The position numbers and the translations under genes were made by a program. A stretch of 64,000 nucleotides of DNA from Oxyruncus cristatus (taxonomy: Eukaryota; Chordata; Aves; Passeriformes; Cotingidae). Each line of letters begins with the position of its first letter. Position 1 is the stretch's first letter. Location: NCBI GenBank assembly GCA_013399855.1, contig VXAY01002056.1, forward strand, positions 2,161,009 to 2,225,008. Reading direction: 5' to 3'. The notes beneath the pieces are model-generated. The model was not told the origin of the DNA. It did not search any database and saw nothing but the letters and a program-made list of their open reading frames with translations. Of the stretch, positions 43,001 to 51,168 are shown in pieces.

Positions 43001-44882
43001 ATTCTGAAGGGATTTCAGTTGCCTACCAAAATAAAAGCCAGACACCATCAGAAATGCAAAGTTCTGACTGAGGTAACAGACCAAATGAGTACAGACAGTT
43101 GATTTAGCAGACTCTGAAAAGTGGATTGGGCTTTATGAAGTCGATGGGAATTTCCTTATTGATTGCAACTGAGACTGGATTGGATCCTGCTCGTTTTAGG
43201 AGGTTGCTCCATGGACTAGAAACTACTAAATTGCATCAGAGAATGAGTGGCTTACAGGAATAACAATAAGTAAAATAGAACACCAACAGGAAATGCAGAA
43301 TGAACATAAAATCGAGTCAATATGAAGGGTGGCACCACAGACACACTGAAGAAAGTGTTTCTGTTCAAGAAAAGAAGTGTGTTTAGAATCAAACACATAT
43401 GTAAGTACTTGCTTGAAATATGACCTAAACCTCTACTAACCCAGCACTACACCAGATTCATTTGACATAAAATGCACACATGAAAAATTACAACAGCTCC
43501 GAAAGAGCTGTCCTTTTCCAACACCGCTCACATGACGCTGCCTCTCCCTCTGACATACTCTGGGGCTGATAAATCTCTCTGTGCATGGCTGTTGGAAACA
43601 CATCAAAAGTATTTGTTTGCAAATCAGATTAGATCTCCCACGAGAATAAGATTTCAGATGAGTTTTCTAAATCTGACTGGTTCTGTTTTGAGTAGGTTAG
43701 AAAAGCCCCAAAGACATTTATTACATGGTATTTGCCTGCTTTTTCTGCATCTAAGCAAAGATCAGGAATACAGGTAAGCAAAGTAATAAAAATAATTCTG
43801 CTAAATTCTAATGGGATGGCATCTGCAGTGTAGTGGCATGGGACTTGCTGTAGGACATTTCTAGCAGGCCAGTATCTTGAGGCTGGGAATGGTTTATATT
43901 TTGGATGTCATTTATTTGTCATTGTTCTTTCTATTCACCCTCCTCATTAAGAGCATTTTTTTCTTTTGGGACTAAGTTCTTACTTTACCTCTACTGCTGG
44001 CAGTCTCTTAAGTTCATGAGGTTTCCCTAAAGAGAGATACCCAGCTCTGTCCATTCAGCATAAACAGATGTTTAGGTGAGTTTATTTACACAGAGTGCAG
44101 TGACTCTGTACGGCTTTTTGAGTGTTTCTGAACTCTCCTTTTCTTGACTGGAACGCTCAGCAGTCCTGCAGAAGCCTGTGAATCTTCAGCATGTTTTAGA
44201 TCTGTCCTGGAAGAATAGAGCTATTTGTCTTTGCCACATTAGAAAATGGCTTGCATGCCTACATCCTGTGCAATTAGTTTATGAACCCTCTTTTGTTATT
44301 TTTGTCATGTATTTCTGTTTTCACTTCTGATGTCTTATGAATGTTGCTAACACAATTCCTTTCTTCTCCTGCTTTCTTCATCTCAGCTGCGCTGTGATCC
44401 TTAAAACAGCTGATGCTGAAGCATTACAAAACAGGGTGACTTTTGGAACTGACAGAAATTACTATATTTCAGTTTAAAGCGTCAGCACTTTTTTTTGGAC
44501 CAAAATGGTAACTGCAAATTGCTGTAGTGTTGCACACAACCAAGTGAACCTCAGAAAAATCAGATGACATGAATACTTAAAACACATCTTAGCTTTCTAT
44601 TTGCATTTTATACACAACAAAGCACCCCTTTTTGGTTTATTTTACATGATTTTTCTTGTGTTATTTTGTTTTAGGCAATTCGGGGCCATCGGGTCACGTC
44701 TGACTGGAGCTGGATGGGGTGGCTGCATTGTGTCAATGGTGCCTACTGACAAGCTGAGCACGTTCCTAAAAAATGTAAAAAAAGCTTATTACCAAACGGA
44801 TGGCCAAAGGTTAGCAGGGGAGAATAACAGTCTGTTTGCTACCAAACCTGGAAGAGGAGCTTTGGTTTTTGTTGAGGCCTAA
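799..44882 (+). CDS. GALK2: GALK2, N-acetylgalactosamine kinase (complete, 10 coding exons)
   Basis: The exons join as 799-851, 3071-3159, 3519-3642, 7266-7356, 10192-10338, 22225-22323, 24991-25143, 30136-30346, 38035-38236 and 44675-44882. They total 1377 nt, giving 458 residues plus TAA, the usual vertebrate GALK2 length. The enzyme is a cytosolic GHMP-family kinase that phosphorylates N-acetylgalactosamine at C1 with ATP, and galactose weakly, in amino-sugar salvage. The galactokinase signature [10 protein letters not shown] falls at residues 41-50, the ATP loop GLSSSSA at 143-149, GGGMDQS at 186-192 with the likely catalytic Asp190, and [12 protein letters not shown] at 396-407. All introns are GT-AG, every splice phase agrees, and there is no frameshift or premature stop, so the gene looks functional. 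The start is chosen from a near-perfect Kozak context (GCCGCCATGG) and its match to the known N-terminal length. GALK1 is excluded by the overall sequence and length. Confidence 0.97.
852..3070 (+). other. GALK2: GALK2 intron 1
   Basis: It begins inside the CpG island and turns AT-rich after about 1.1 kb. It holds an (ATTC)n repeat at 1061-1097. I see no other repeat family and no convincing extra exon. Confidence 0.85.
1061..1097. repeat. (ATTC)n microsatellite
   Basis: Five near-perfect TTCA/ATTC units, then imperfect copies (actcactcattctttcatt). It sits at the edge of the promoter CpG island and is a likely length-polymorphic site. Confidence 0.85.
3071..3159 (+). CDS. GALK2: GALK2 coding exon 2
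   Basis: Encodes the end of codon 18 to the first base of codon 48. The acceptor is ctgcttttcag and the donor ATAG|gtaaag. It carries RAPGRVNLI, the first half of the galactokinase signature, which contacts the sugar. Reading on past the donor stays open for about 40 codons but loses the GEHIDYCGY continuation supplied by exon 3, so the splice is required. Confidence 0.96.
3160..3518 (+). other. GALK2: GALK2 intron 2
   Basis: Short (359 bases) AT-rich intron between the two halves of the galactokinase signature. No repeat or conserved element recognised. Confidence 0.9.
3519..3642 (+). CDS. GALK2: GALK2 coding exon 3
   Basis: Encodes the end of codon 48 (G|GA) to the first two bases of codon 89. 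It opens with GEHIDYCGY, completing the galactokinase signature. The Glu-His-x-Asp cluster (residues 49-52) belongs to the sugar-binding pocket in this family. The acceptor is tttctttgatag and the donor TT|gtaagt. A segment matching [14 protein letters not shown] follows, typical of GALK2. Confidence 0.96.
4155..4385 (-). repeat. CR1 LINE 3' fragment (degraded)
   Basis: Reads as the reverse complement of an avian CR1 3' end: a caga-attatagaccagtttaggttggaagg start, then cctttggaggtcc. A short internal deletion follows, then the block around ttcaccactgtctttcatgtattgggaaacccc and actggatgcagtattccagc. These are recognisable CR1 3'-region blocks. Divergence is high, so the copy is not young. Confidence 0.75.
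7095..7130 (+). repeat. AATAAA followed by A19 tract
   Basis: An AATAAA at 7095-7100 is followed 11 bases later by a run of 19 A. This resembles the 3' end of a retroposed transcript, but I recognise no source sequence upstream. A chance A-tract is equally possible. Confidence 0.5.
7266..7356 (+). CDS. GALK2: GALK2 coding exon 4
   Basis: Encodes the last base of codon 89 (TT|G, Leu) to codon 119. It includes [13 protein letters not shown], a conserved stretch just before the ATP-loop exon. The acceptor has a clear pyrimidine run ending tttttgcag, and the donor is CAG|gtaagc. Confidence 0.95.
7357..10191 (+). other. GALK2: GALK2 intron 4
   Basis: Unique AT-rich sequence with an A16 tract at 8188-8203. 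Open frames such as 7908-8189 (+) and 9567-9893 (-) show no family resemblance and no good splice context. Nothing else recognised. Confidence 0.85.
8188..8203. repeat. Poly(A) tract, A16
   Basis: Simple homopolymer with no AATAAA close upstream. Confidence 0.8.
10192..10338 (+). CDS. GALK2: GALK2 coding exon 5 (ATP-binding loop)
   Basis: Encodes residues 120-168 in phase 0 at both ends. It contains [17 protein letters not shown], the GHMP kinase motif 2 whose Ser/Gly loop wraps the ATP phosphates (core at residues 143-149). The acceptor is ttcattgttag and the donor AAG|gtaatt. The following intron, at about 11.9 kb, is the largest in the gene. Confidence 0.97.
11128..11718. mobile_element. 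Possible non-autonomous hAT (Charlie-like) DNA transposon
   Basis: The left edge reads CAGACATTCCCAAACTG and the right edge CAGCTTGGGAACTGCTG. As inverted termini they match at 13 of 17 positions and resemble the Charlie/hAT terminus CAGRGGTTCCCAAACT. The 591-base interior is richer in GC than the flanks and holds no transposase frame. No intact 8-bp target duplication is visible (gtctaagg against atcaaaat), so the call rests on the termini only. Confidence 0.45.
17215..17480 (+). repeat. Ancient CR1-like LINE 3' region relic
   Basis: Contains degraded blocks in the order seen in old reptile/bird CR1-like elements: a gatagagatccataaaatga segment, then a basic stretch with cattaataatcaacaaaaggag, cagttcttcacctgacga, and a tail resembling ggaagcctggacaagatca. 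Heavily diverged, so the family assignment is from overall pattern. Confidence 0.6.
17735..17846 (+). repeat. CR1 LINE 3' end
   Basis: Shows gtgggattctgggggttgtcc, cctgtgcagggccaggagc, and gggtcccttccaactcagg, ending in ttctgtgattctgtgatt, the CR1 octamer tail. It is a 5'-truncated copy, as is typical for CR1. Confidence 0.85.
19300..19465 (+). repeat. MIR-like SINE remnant
   Basis: Contains cctcattttactgaggaaatgaag, a gaatcacaagaaact segment and attgagcccagaccgcctgac. These match the order of the MIR core and 3' half (CATTTTACAGATGAGGAAACTGAG, then GGTCACACAG, then GAACCCAGGCAGTCTG). Upstream, gatgcaaacagtccttgccc at about 19047 may belong to a related old repeat. Ancient and diverged. Confidence 0.65.
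19800..19925. other. Small intronic CpG-rich islet
   Basis: About ten CpG dinucleotides in roughly 125 bases inside an AT-rich intron, with a donor-like CAGCTG|gtgagc near 19849-19860. It could be a minor promoter, an alternative exon edge or a GC-rich remnant of unknown origin. Confidence 0.4.
22225..22323 (+). CDS. GALK2: GALK2 coding exon 6 (catalytic Asp)
   Basis: Encodes residues 169-201 in phase 0. It contains [16 protein letters not shown]. The Asp in GGGMDQ is residue 190, the position expected for the catalytic base by family knowledge. The acceptor is attttttcag and the donor ACT|gtacgt. Confidence 0.97.
23330..23790 (+). repeat. Ancient CR1-like LINE 3' region relic
   Basis: Blocks in order: ttggagctgaatgcaattctgg, gtaaaggacactgaggttga, aaggcttttcagcttggaaaac, then gggttcaaaaaagacc. 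This is the same old CR1-like family and orientation as the copy near 17.2 kb, and covers a region slightly further 5' as well. Many indels. Confidence 0.65.
24398..24433. repeat. Short tandem duplication, 23-bp period
   Basis: The 13-mer AGAGCCTCTTATG occurs at 24398-24410 and again at 24421-24433. The outer TTATGTCAGAA also repeats (24389-24399 and 24429-24439), so a small local duplication is likely. Confidence 0.7.
24991..25143 (+). CDS. GALK2: GALK2 coding exon 7
   Basis: Encodes residues 202-252 in phase 0. It contains [19 protein letters not shown] and [11 protein letters not shown], both typical of GALK2. The acceptor is ttctttcaatag and the donor AAG|gtaagg. An open frame continues past the donor for about 28 codons, but exon 8 restores the family sequence. 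Confidence 0.97.
25144..30135 (+). other. GALK2: GALK2 intron 7
   Basis: About 5.0 kb of mostly unique AT-rich DNA. A short GC/CpG-richer patch lies near 27310-27370, and a stretch that looks like conserved regulatory DNA at 27600-27900. No repeat family or extra exon recognised. Confidence 0.8.
30136..30346 (+). CDS. GALK2: GALK2 coding exon 8
   Basis: Encodes residues 253-322 and the first base of codon 323. It spans the helical insert of GALK2, with [22 protein letters not shown] and [14 protein letters not shown] visible. The acceptor is taaatttcag and the donor GATG|gtaagc. The first codons [10 protein letters not shown] follow directly on the CRLATK end of exon 7. Confidence 0.95.
35490..35700. 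other. Intronic GC/CpG-rich islet
   Basis: About fourteen CpGs in 210 bases (for example ctcccgggagccggcgctgt and ggccggccgcc), standing out from AT-rich flanks. It could be an alternative promoter, an antisense or noncoding RNA start, or a methylated remnant. The minus strand is open across it for about 100 codons, but this is expected in GC-rich DNA and no domain is visible. Confidence 0.5.
35718..35734. repeat. Short perfect hairpin
   Basis: GTAGAGC and GCTCTAC form a perfect 7-bp inverted repeat around ATT, just beside the CpG islet. The left arm recalls a tRNA D-arm, but no A and B box pair or acceptor stem follows, so no tRNA is called. Confidence 0.5.
37486..37506. repeat. A12G9 homopolymer junction
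   Basis: Twelve A followed directly by nine G. It is a hotspot for replication slippage and for sequencing or assembly error, so the exact lengths are uncertain. Confidence 0.85.
38035..38236 (+). CDS. GALK2: GALK2 coding exon 9
   Basis: Encodes the end of codon 323 (G|TC, Val) to the first two bases of codon 390. It contains [18 protein letters not shown] and [20 protein letters not shown], followed by [11 protein letters not shown]. The acceptor is ccttttgtttag and the donor CT|gtaagt. Confidence 0.97.
38237..44674 (+). other. GALK2: GALK2 intron 9
   Basis: Holds a CR1 3' end (38612-38845), a C10 run (39837-39846) and broad GC-richer patches at 40280-41000 and 42400-42700 with no recognisable content. 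An open frame at 43532-43777 abuts a donor-like CAG|gtaagc but lacks a good acceptor, so it is not called as an exon. Confidence 0.85.
38612..38845 (-). repeat. CR1 LINE 3' end
   Basis: Reverse complement of a typical avian CR1 3' end: catcatagaatggtttggg, ttggaagggaccttaaagat, ccatgggcagggacacc, aacctgtgccagtgtctcac, then aagaatttctttccaatatc. The octamer tail lies at the left edge. It is moderately well preserved and 5'-truncated. Confidence 0.93.
44675..44882 (+). CDS. GALK2: GALK2 coding exon 10 with stop codon
   Basis: Encodes the last base of codon 390 to residue 458 and TAA (44880-44882). It contains [18 protein letters not shown], the GHMP motif 3 that shapes the active site, and ends in [15 protein letters not shown]. 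The acceptor is ttttgttttag. The stop position gives exactly the usual GALK2 length. Confidence 0.97.
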
Positions 44883-45155
44883 AGAACATAAAAATTTTAA
44901 AGAAACTATGTGGAGCATTTGGAACTGGCAGTACTTCCCATGCCACAGTAAATGAATGCCTTTTCTGGTTTGTATTGTAATGAGCAGTGGCAATTATCAA
45001 AATGTATTTCTGGAGAAGCAATTAAAAGAAAACCCTTTGATTACAAAAGCCTTATTTTTTTTCCATACTAAACGTATATTTCAGTATAAACATTGATTTA
45101 CTGAAACTATTGACAGGGACAACTGAAATTGAAATAAAGATGATGCTTTGTTAGA
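44883..45155 (+). other. GALK2: GALK2 3' UTR (predicted)
   Basis: AT-rich sequence from the stop codon to about 17 bases past the AATAAA. A short UTR of roughly 270 bases is inferred from the first canonical poly(A) signal. Alternative longer ends cannot be excluded. Confidence 0.6.
45133..45138 (+). terminator. GALK2: Poly(A) signal AATAAA
   Basis: A canonical AATAAA about 250 bases after the stop, followed by a GT/T-rich stretch (ttgttagagtggctgtctc) that fits the downstream element. It is the first canonical hexamer after the stop codon. Confidence 0.7.
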
Positions 45156-47620
45156 GTGGCTGTCTCTTCTCTTCCCTTTGCTCCATTAAACGTAGGCTGT
45201 GGAGCAACAAGCTGTCTCAGTTTAGGGAGAGACCTTGCAGGGTGAGCAGGGCTGTTCAGTGCTCTTCCTTTTCAGATGCTGGACATGGTTTTGTTTAGAG
45301 TGTTTTGTAAAAAAGGAAGATTAAACTGAAACATTCAAAAAATTGGAAGGACCTTGCTAAGCATTAGAAGTTTTATACTCTCCATAAACAGGATAATTAC
45401 TGTTGTCATTAATGCTGATATTGGAGGAGCACCTGCAAGCCAAGTCAAACATTATGTTAAGCAGGAGAACTTCTTCTAGTCATAGAAGGTATATTTGTGC
45501 AAGATGATGTGGTATGAAGGTTTCAACAACAATGAATGTTATCTGTGAGCTGTACAATATGACAACCTGCTCCCCAAAGAGAATGAACAAATAATGAAGT
45601 AATGTTGGATTTTGAGGTATCCAAATAACATACTCTAGTGGCTGAATCCCAGCTGTGCTTCTACATGGTAGAACATTTGCATTTTATGCAAAACTGTTAA
45701 AAAGAACTAAATATAATCCGTTGACCATGTAAAAAAGGAATTAAAATTTATAAGGAACAATTAATGAGATAATTCACTTAGCTGTACTAAGCAAAAGTAA
45801 ATAGGTAGGAACAAGAGAAAATGTCATTGACATTACTGATACATTCTGACCTCGCTCCCACTTTACACTCCTCATCATCCCCGAGCTGTAACTGCTCTGA
45901 CAGGACATCACACAATAAGTTGTCTCCTCAGGGGGAGAAATTACTGTGATTGCAAAAAGGACCTGGACATCAGGAGCCCCCTAACCCTGCTTCCAAGGGG
46001 AAACAGGTTCCTGTGCCCTCTCTCTTGCATGAACTTCCACCTCTCTGCTCTCTATAAAGAAAACCAAAGGCAAGGTTTGCTCATGTCCCAGCCCTTGCAG
46101 CCATAAAAGGCACAGCAAGAGCTGGCCCTGTGCACATTTTTGTGATGCTAAGCACAAGCTGATGTCCAGAAGTCTGCATCAAATTAGAGATCTCTCAGAA
46201 GAGATTTTCTGTACATTACCCTTGCTAATTCAGGCCAAACCCAAATTCTCAGAGGCTCTGATTCTGTGAGGGAACTCTGCCAAATGTGAACACAGCAGAT
46301 GAACAACAGCCAGTGCAAATGACCAAATCTTTTCAGGAACCTCGGAGGGGACGTGTCATGGTAATACTATCACTAGAGAAGCTTTCTGGTTTCTGACAAC
46401 CAGAAGCGGACCACAGTTCTTAGGTCAAGTAAATCAAACGCTCTAAGAGAGGAGAAGGACAGGGACTGGGCACGATGGGGAGAGATGAAAAGATTGCATT
46501 TGGAGGGAGGACAGTTGAAAGGATGCATTTGAGAAGGGGAAAGCAAGAGATAATGGAGACAGTTCTGAATAACAGGCAGGATCGTAGAATGGGTTAATCT
46601 TAAAACATCTGCTATTACCATCTATGAAAATTGATTAACTTGTAACCTGTTTGTAATATACAGCAGATATACTCTATATTCAAATAAACCTGTAAATGCA
46701 GGACTCCAAAAAGTAAACAAGTATCTTCAAGGATGTCCAAGGTAACCACAGAGATTTTAAAGAAAATAATGCCTTTGCTTTGTTACCAACTGCCTTGTGA
46801 AATATAATCCTCAGCTTAATCCAGTGATTCCTATTTATTATCCTGTCATAAAAATGGAGTAGAACACAGTACATACTAGTCCTTTCGTTAAGATATTTGC
46901 ATTGAACTTCAGTTCAGCTGGATTCATGGAAGCACTAATCAGTGTATGAGCAGAATAAAAATATATTGGGGGTCTTTTTCTCCCTGAGTTGAGCATGACA
47001 CACAAAGTCATGGAATCTTCCCAAAAACACACAGGATGCAGCACATTTCAAAATTTTTCTGTCAATGAATCTGATAAATTATATTCTCATAAACAAAGAA
47101 AAGGGAAACAGAAAACTGGAACAGTATAAAAGAATAAAACCAAATGTTCTAAACTTCTGATAAATTTCTTTCTTTTTTTATTGCTTCAATGTCTTTCCCA
47201 ATAAAATTTGGACATAACTTTCATTGAAAGACCTACAGTATTCAAACCATACACATAAGAAGGGCACTCAAAGGTTTTTATTTACTGCCTGTATGTAGGA
47301 AGTAAATGTTTCTCTTTAAACAAACAAAAATAATGAATCTCTGTTTTGGGTGGGTTTTGTTTGCTTTTTAAACCTTTGAAGACATGTTTCTACATAATGG
47401 TAAAACCATTGATGAGAGCATGAGAATGGTAAGCAGCAAGGATATTAGTAGAATCTCTACCAATACAGCAAGAAGATTTTGATGAGAAGTTCTGAGGATA
47501 AAGCAGCAGCTCATAAGCAAATTTCTTAAACAAGTCTTGCCAGATCTGCATTTTTAGTAGTTTTTTCTGACTTCCTGTCAAAAATCTCTTCTATAGCTAA
47601 AATAACACTAATTGGGATAT

Positions 47621-48137
47621 CAAATCATGGACTCGTTCAGGTAAGAAAAGGCCTTTAAGATTATCGAGTCCAACCATTAACCCAGCACTGCCAAGTCCAC
47701 CACAAACCATGTCCCCAAGTGCCACATCTGCACATCTTTTAGACACCTCCAGGGATGGTGATTCCATCACTTCCCTGGGCAGCCTGTTCCGATGCTTGGC
47801 AAGCCCTTCCATGAAGAAATTTTTCCTAATATCCAATCAACCTCCCCTCCTGCAGCTGCTGATAAATGATGGGAAGTGGCTCAGTGAGCACTCCCAGCTC
47901 CCTCATTCCCATCCCAAAGACTTGAGTGTGTTTAAGTTGTGTAGCAGGTCACTGACGGTTTTCCCTTGGATTATGGGGGCTTCCTTCTGCTCCCTGTCCC
48001 TGTCCTCCAGCTCAGGGGGCTGGGTACCCACAGAACAGCTGCTCTTGCTATTAATGCCTTCTTTGCCTCAGTCTTTAGTACCTCAGCCGTTTCCTTGGCC
48101 TCTGTCACTATGTTTCCCCCTGCGTCCAATAAAGGTT
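47621..48137 (-). repeat. Internally deleted CR1 LINE
   Basis: The left part (47621-47850) is the reverse complement of a CR1 3' UTR with the blocks ccattaacccagcactgcc, ccccaagtgccacatctgc and gaagaaatttttcctaatatcc. From about 47855 the sequence jumps to CR1 ORF2, an N-terminal reverse-transcriptase region with ctgataaatgatgggaagtgg, ttggattatgggggcttcc, cagctcagggggctgggta and gtccaataaagg. The middle and end of ORF2 are missing, so this is a dead copy. Confidence 0.85.
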
Positions 48138-48541
48138 AGCACGAGCTCTGCTTATCCACCGAGTGTAACTTTATCTTATTTAAATGCCTGACTGTAATTC
48201 ATTCAATCATGAGTTTAATCCTAGTGTGCAGTAAATGGGTTCTAAACCTTTCCAAAAAGGATCTGAAATGGAGACACTGTTAGACATCTGAGTGCAGCAT
48301 CATTGCCTGGTGCCACATTAATGCTCCGTATTATCCTAATCCCATTGACATCTACGTCTTCATCACTGTATTTGCTGACTGTGTGTTGTACACAGGAACA
48401 TGCTCATCCTCTGAAACAGAATGAAAGCAATTTTACCATTCACTTGACAGGAGGGGGTCATGGCAGCATATTTGACGTTTGCTGCCTTGGACACAGCACA
48501 CACACGCACATATGGCAACCTAATATATAGTAATTACTTAC

Positions 48542-48691
48542 ATAACATTTTCGGGAATATTGGTTTCTAGTTAATATGATCTGAATGCCAACTCTTATTT
48601 TAGTAACTGCTGTGTACTTAGTCAGTATAATCCTTCTGAAATTCCTCTCCATGTGTCTCTTTAATAACATCTTGATATGTTGGAGCAACTG
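48542..48691 (-). other. Candidate minus-strand exon (weak)
   Basis: Open for 50 codons in one frame on the minus strand, ending at a strong donor (TGTTAT|gtaagtaatt). The proposed acceptor (gtagcacag) has a poor pyrimidine tract. The peptide is basic (for example KRHMERNFRRII) with no domain I recognise. If real it might belong to a convergent gene such as FAM227B, but this is a guess from synteny. Confidence 0.2.
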
Positions 48692-50678
48692 CTGTGCTAC
48701 AGTTTCAGTTGAGTGAAAGATTTGTATTTTCAGCTCACTACGAAGTTTATTTGTGTGCTAAATCCCGATCAGATCTGGTTAAAGATACACCCATAATAAT
48801 ATTCACAAGAACTGTCCCGTTCTAAAAAAAGATACCTTGCAAATCATGGCTGTTACGGGCAGGACTGAGGTAGTGTTCCCTGATCCTTGTCATCGTACAG
48901 TTGATCAAGAAAAAATGAACTCTATAGAAGAACTTGCACTACAAAGTAATAGTAGCATGAAAACCAGACTGGTAAGGCTTAATATCATGAAATCCATGAA
49001 TCATGCAGCATATTAAATTACAGTTTAAATGCTAATTTTGAGATGGAAGGCTGGGTATTGATAAGAGAGACTAGTCCACAATGCAGAAAGGGATAAAATG
49101 AGGAACATAAAACTAACTGAAAATTGCTCCCTGTGATCCGGCCTCGTTTCACAGATTTTCCCAGCTCAGGGAGGATTGGCAGAGAAAGCAGTGCCAAGCA
49201 ATACCGCTGACACATCTGTCCTCCCTCAACTCTGCAGTTCAGCAGCTCTTTCGTTGAACGCTCTTCTGAGATTCAATATCTCGTAAAACAGAGACAAAAG
49301 ATTAATTCTGTTCTTGATCTTATCTCTTCTACTCTGCCCTCTGCTTTAGGACTTGTGTCACAAGTAGTTGAGGTCCTGCAGGACACCACAGACCACAGTG
49401 TTTTTGCAGGAGACTGGCTGACACCGGGCTGAGGTGGATGGTGCCCAACAGCCACTCTGCAGCCTCTCCCACTGCAGTGGCACTGCAATACTTGCACTAC
49501 CTGCGAGGGCAGGACAAAGCTACAGCTGTTACACTGGGAACTGCTGCTTCTCGAGGAGACTTCTTCCCCTCAGCTACAATGGTTTCACCAGTTAAACCTG
49601 GGGATGAACATTTTCTGGAGCCTCTGAGGGCTGCAGATTTGGTCACTGATCTCAGCATAAGGTGGATTTACCCAGCCCACACTCCCAAGCAAACAGTTCA
49701 ATCTATACAAAAACAAAGAGGGAGACTTTGCACATAAAACTGACGTGTCCCAAATCTCACATATAATTTAAGGCACTCATACCTTATTCATCATAGGTGT
49801 GAGACTCAGTAATGGAAAGAGTGCAGAGGAGTAAAAATTGTTTAAGCAAATCAGATGGGAAGACACTAAAGAGCTTTCAGAATTAATTGATCAATAAAGT
49901 GTTTGAGACTGATTTCCAACAGCAGTGCTTCCTGCAGAAGCAACAAACTCAATGAGGATTTATACAAATGCATTTGGTATATTTATTGGATTTCAAGTCT
50001 AATGCATTTTGAGAATTGCTATTTTCTCCTAAGCCGTATTTTGTTGGCCAAAATTACGCATTAGTATTAAAAGGAAAAAAATATCCTCTCCCCACAAAAG
50101 CATGTCTTTCTGCACTTGGCACGTGAGGCTCAAATAACTCAATAAAGATTAGATGTACTTCAAACTGAAACACATTAGTGCCCAAGCAGCTGTCCTCCTT
50201 CCAGCCAAGCTGTGTGTGATTTGGGGTGGGAATAAAAATATGTTCTATCAGCCAATGATCAAGCCAGATGTGTGGGGTTCTTTTTTTAAAATCCACATTA
50301 ATTTTTCAAGGGACACTGAAGCAGGTTTGTATGAAACTTACAGCAGTTCCTAAGGAATATTTTTAAAGGCCTTATTTTTTGCCAAATTTCATATAATGGA
50401 AGGTTTTATTCGTGTTGTTCTACATTTTCTGATTTCTTATCTGTCCCTCATGTGACACATACATGTATTTATTTTTGTTGGCTAAGCTGTTCTGACTCGA
50501 AGTGGGATTTTTTAGTTGTGTTACTATTGATCAATTATCAACAGAATTAAATCATTCTGATTAAATACTGAAGCGTTTTCTACTGACTTTCTCCCAAGGA
50601 ACATCCTTTCTTGATTCTGTCTCCTTCCTTTCAGTCTTCTATCTAGAAAAGAATTCAGACAAGAACATCTACTTGAAG

Positions 50679-50696
50679 AAAAAAAAAAAAAAAAAA
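50679..50696. repeat. Poly(A) tract, A18
   Basis: Simple homopolymer. No AATAAA directly upstream. Confidence 0.8.
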
Positions 50697-51128
50697 TCAG
50701 TGAGCCACTTTTATGTAGCAATAGCAGCTGCACAATAATAAGTTTTTTATGAAGGTCTGCACCTAATTTCATGTTAGGAACATAAAGCTCTAACTTTCAT
50801 AGCTGAATTAAAAAGTCTAACAGAAAACAGGAGCTAAAATCAGAACCAAAAGCATCTAGCAAGAATTTACAGAACTTCTGTCAGATTAAGTTAAAGCTCC
50901 ACAGTTGAATCATAAATTTAATCAGAGACAAATACTAACTATGAATGGAAGGATTTGGGGACAAAAGGTTAAAGGTCAAGGAAAAAATACCTATTGGGCT
51001 TTTTTTCAGGTTAGTTATGGTCAGGCCTTGGCCCTACAAATATATCCAGTTAAATTCCTGTGCAATCTTTTAACACCCAATCCAACTATATCAGCAGCAG
51101 AACAGATGAGGAGCTGTCAATAGCCTTG

Positions 51129-51168
51129 ATTTTTTTTTAATTTTTTTTTTTTTAATTTCTTTTCAGAA
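51129..51168. repeat. T-rich simple sequence
   Basis: Runs of T interrupted by AA (tttttttttaatttttttttttttt). A low-complexity tract or the reverse of an old A-tail. Confidence 0.7.

Noticed and set aside
43532..43777. Open frame ending at a donor-like CAG|gtaagc in intron 9
   Set aside because: No acceptable acceptor upstream and no similarity to GALK2. It may be conserved noncoding DNA.
47471..47559. Minus-strand segment starting IWQDLFKKFAYELLLYPQ between an AG and a GT
   Set aside because: The donor (gtagag) is poor and the acceptor tract is A-rich. Not strong enough to list as a candidate exon.
49438..49737. 100-codon + strand frame downstream of GALK2
   Set aside because: The peptide looks superficially protein-like, but I recognise no family, and there is no promoter or splice context. 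Treated as chance.
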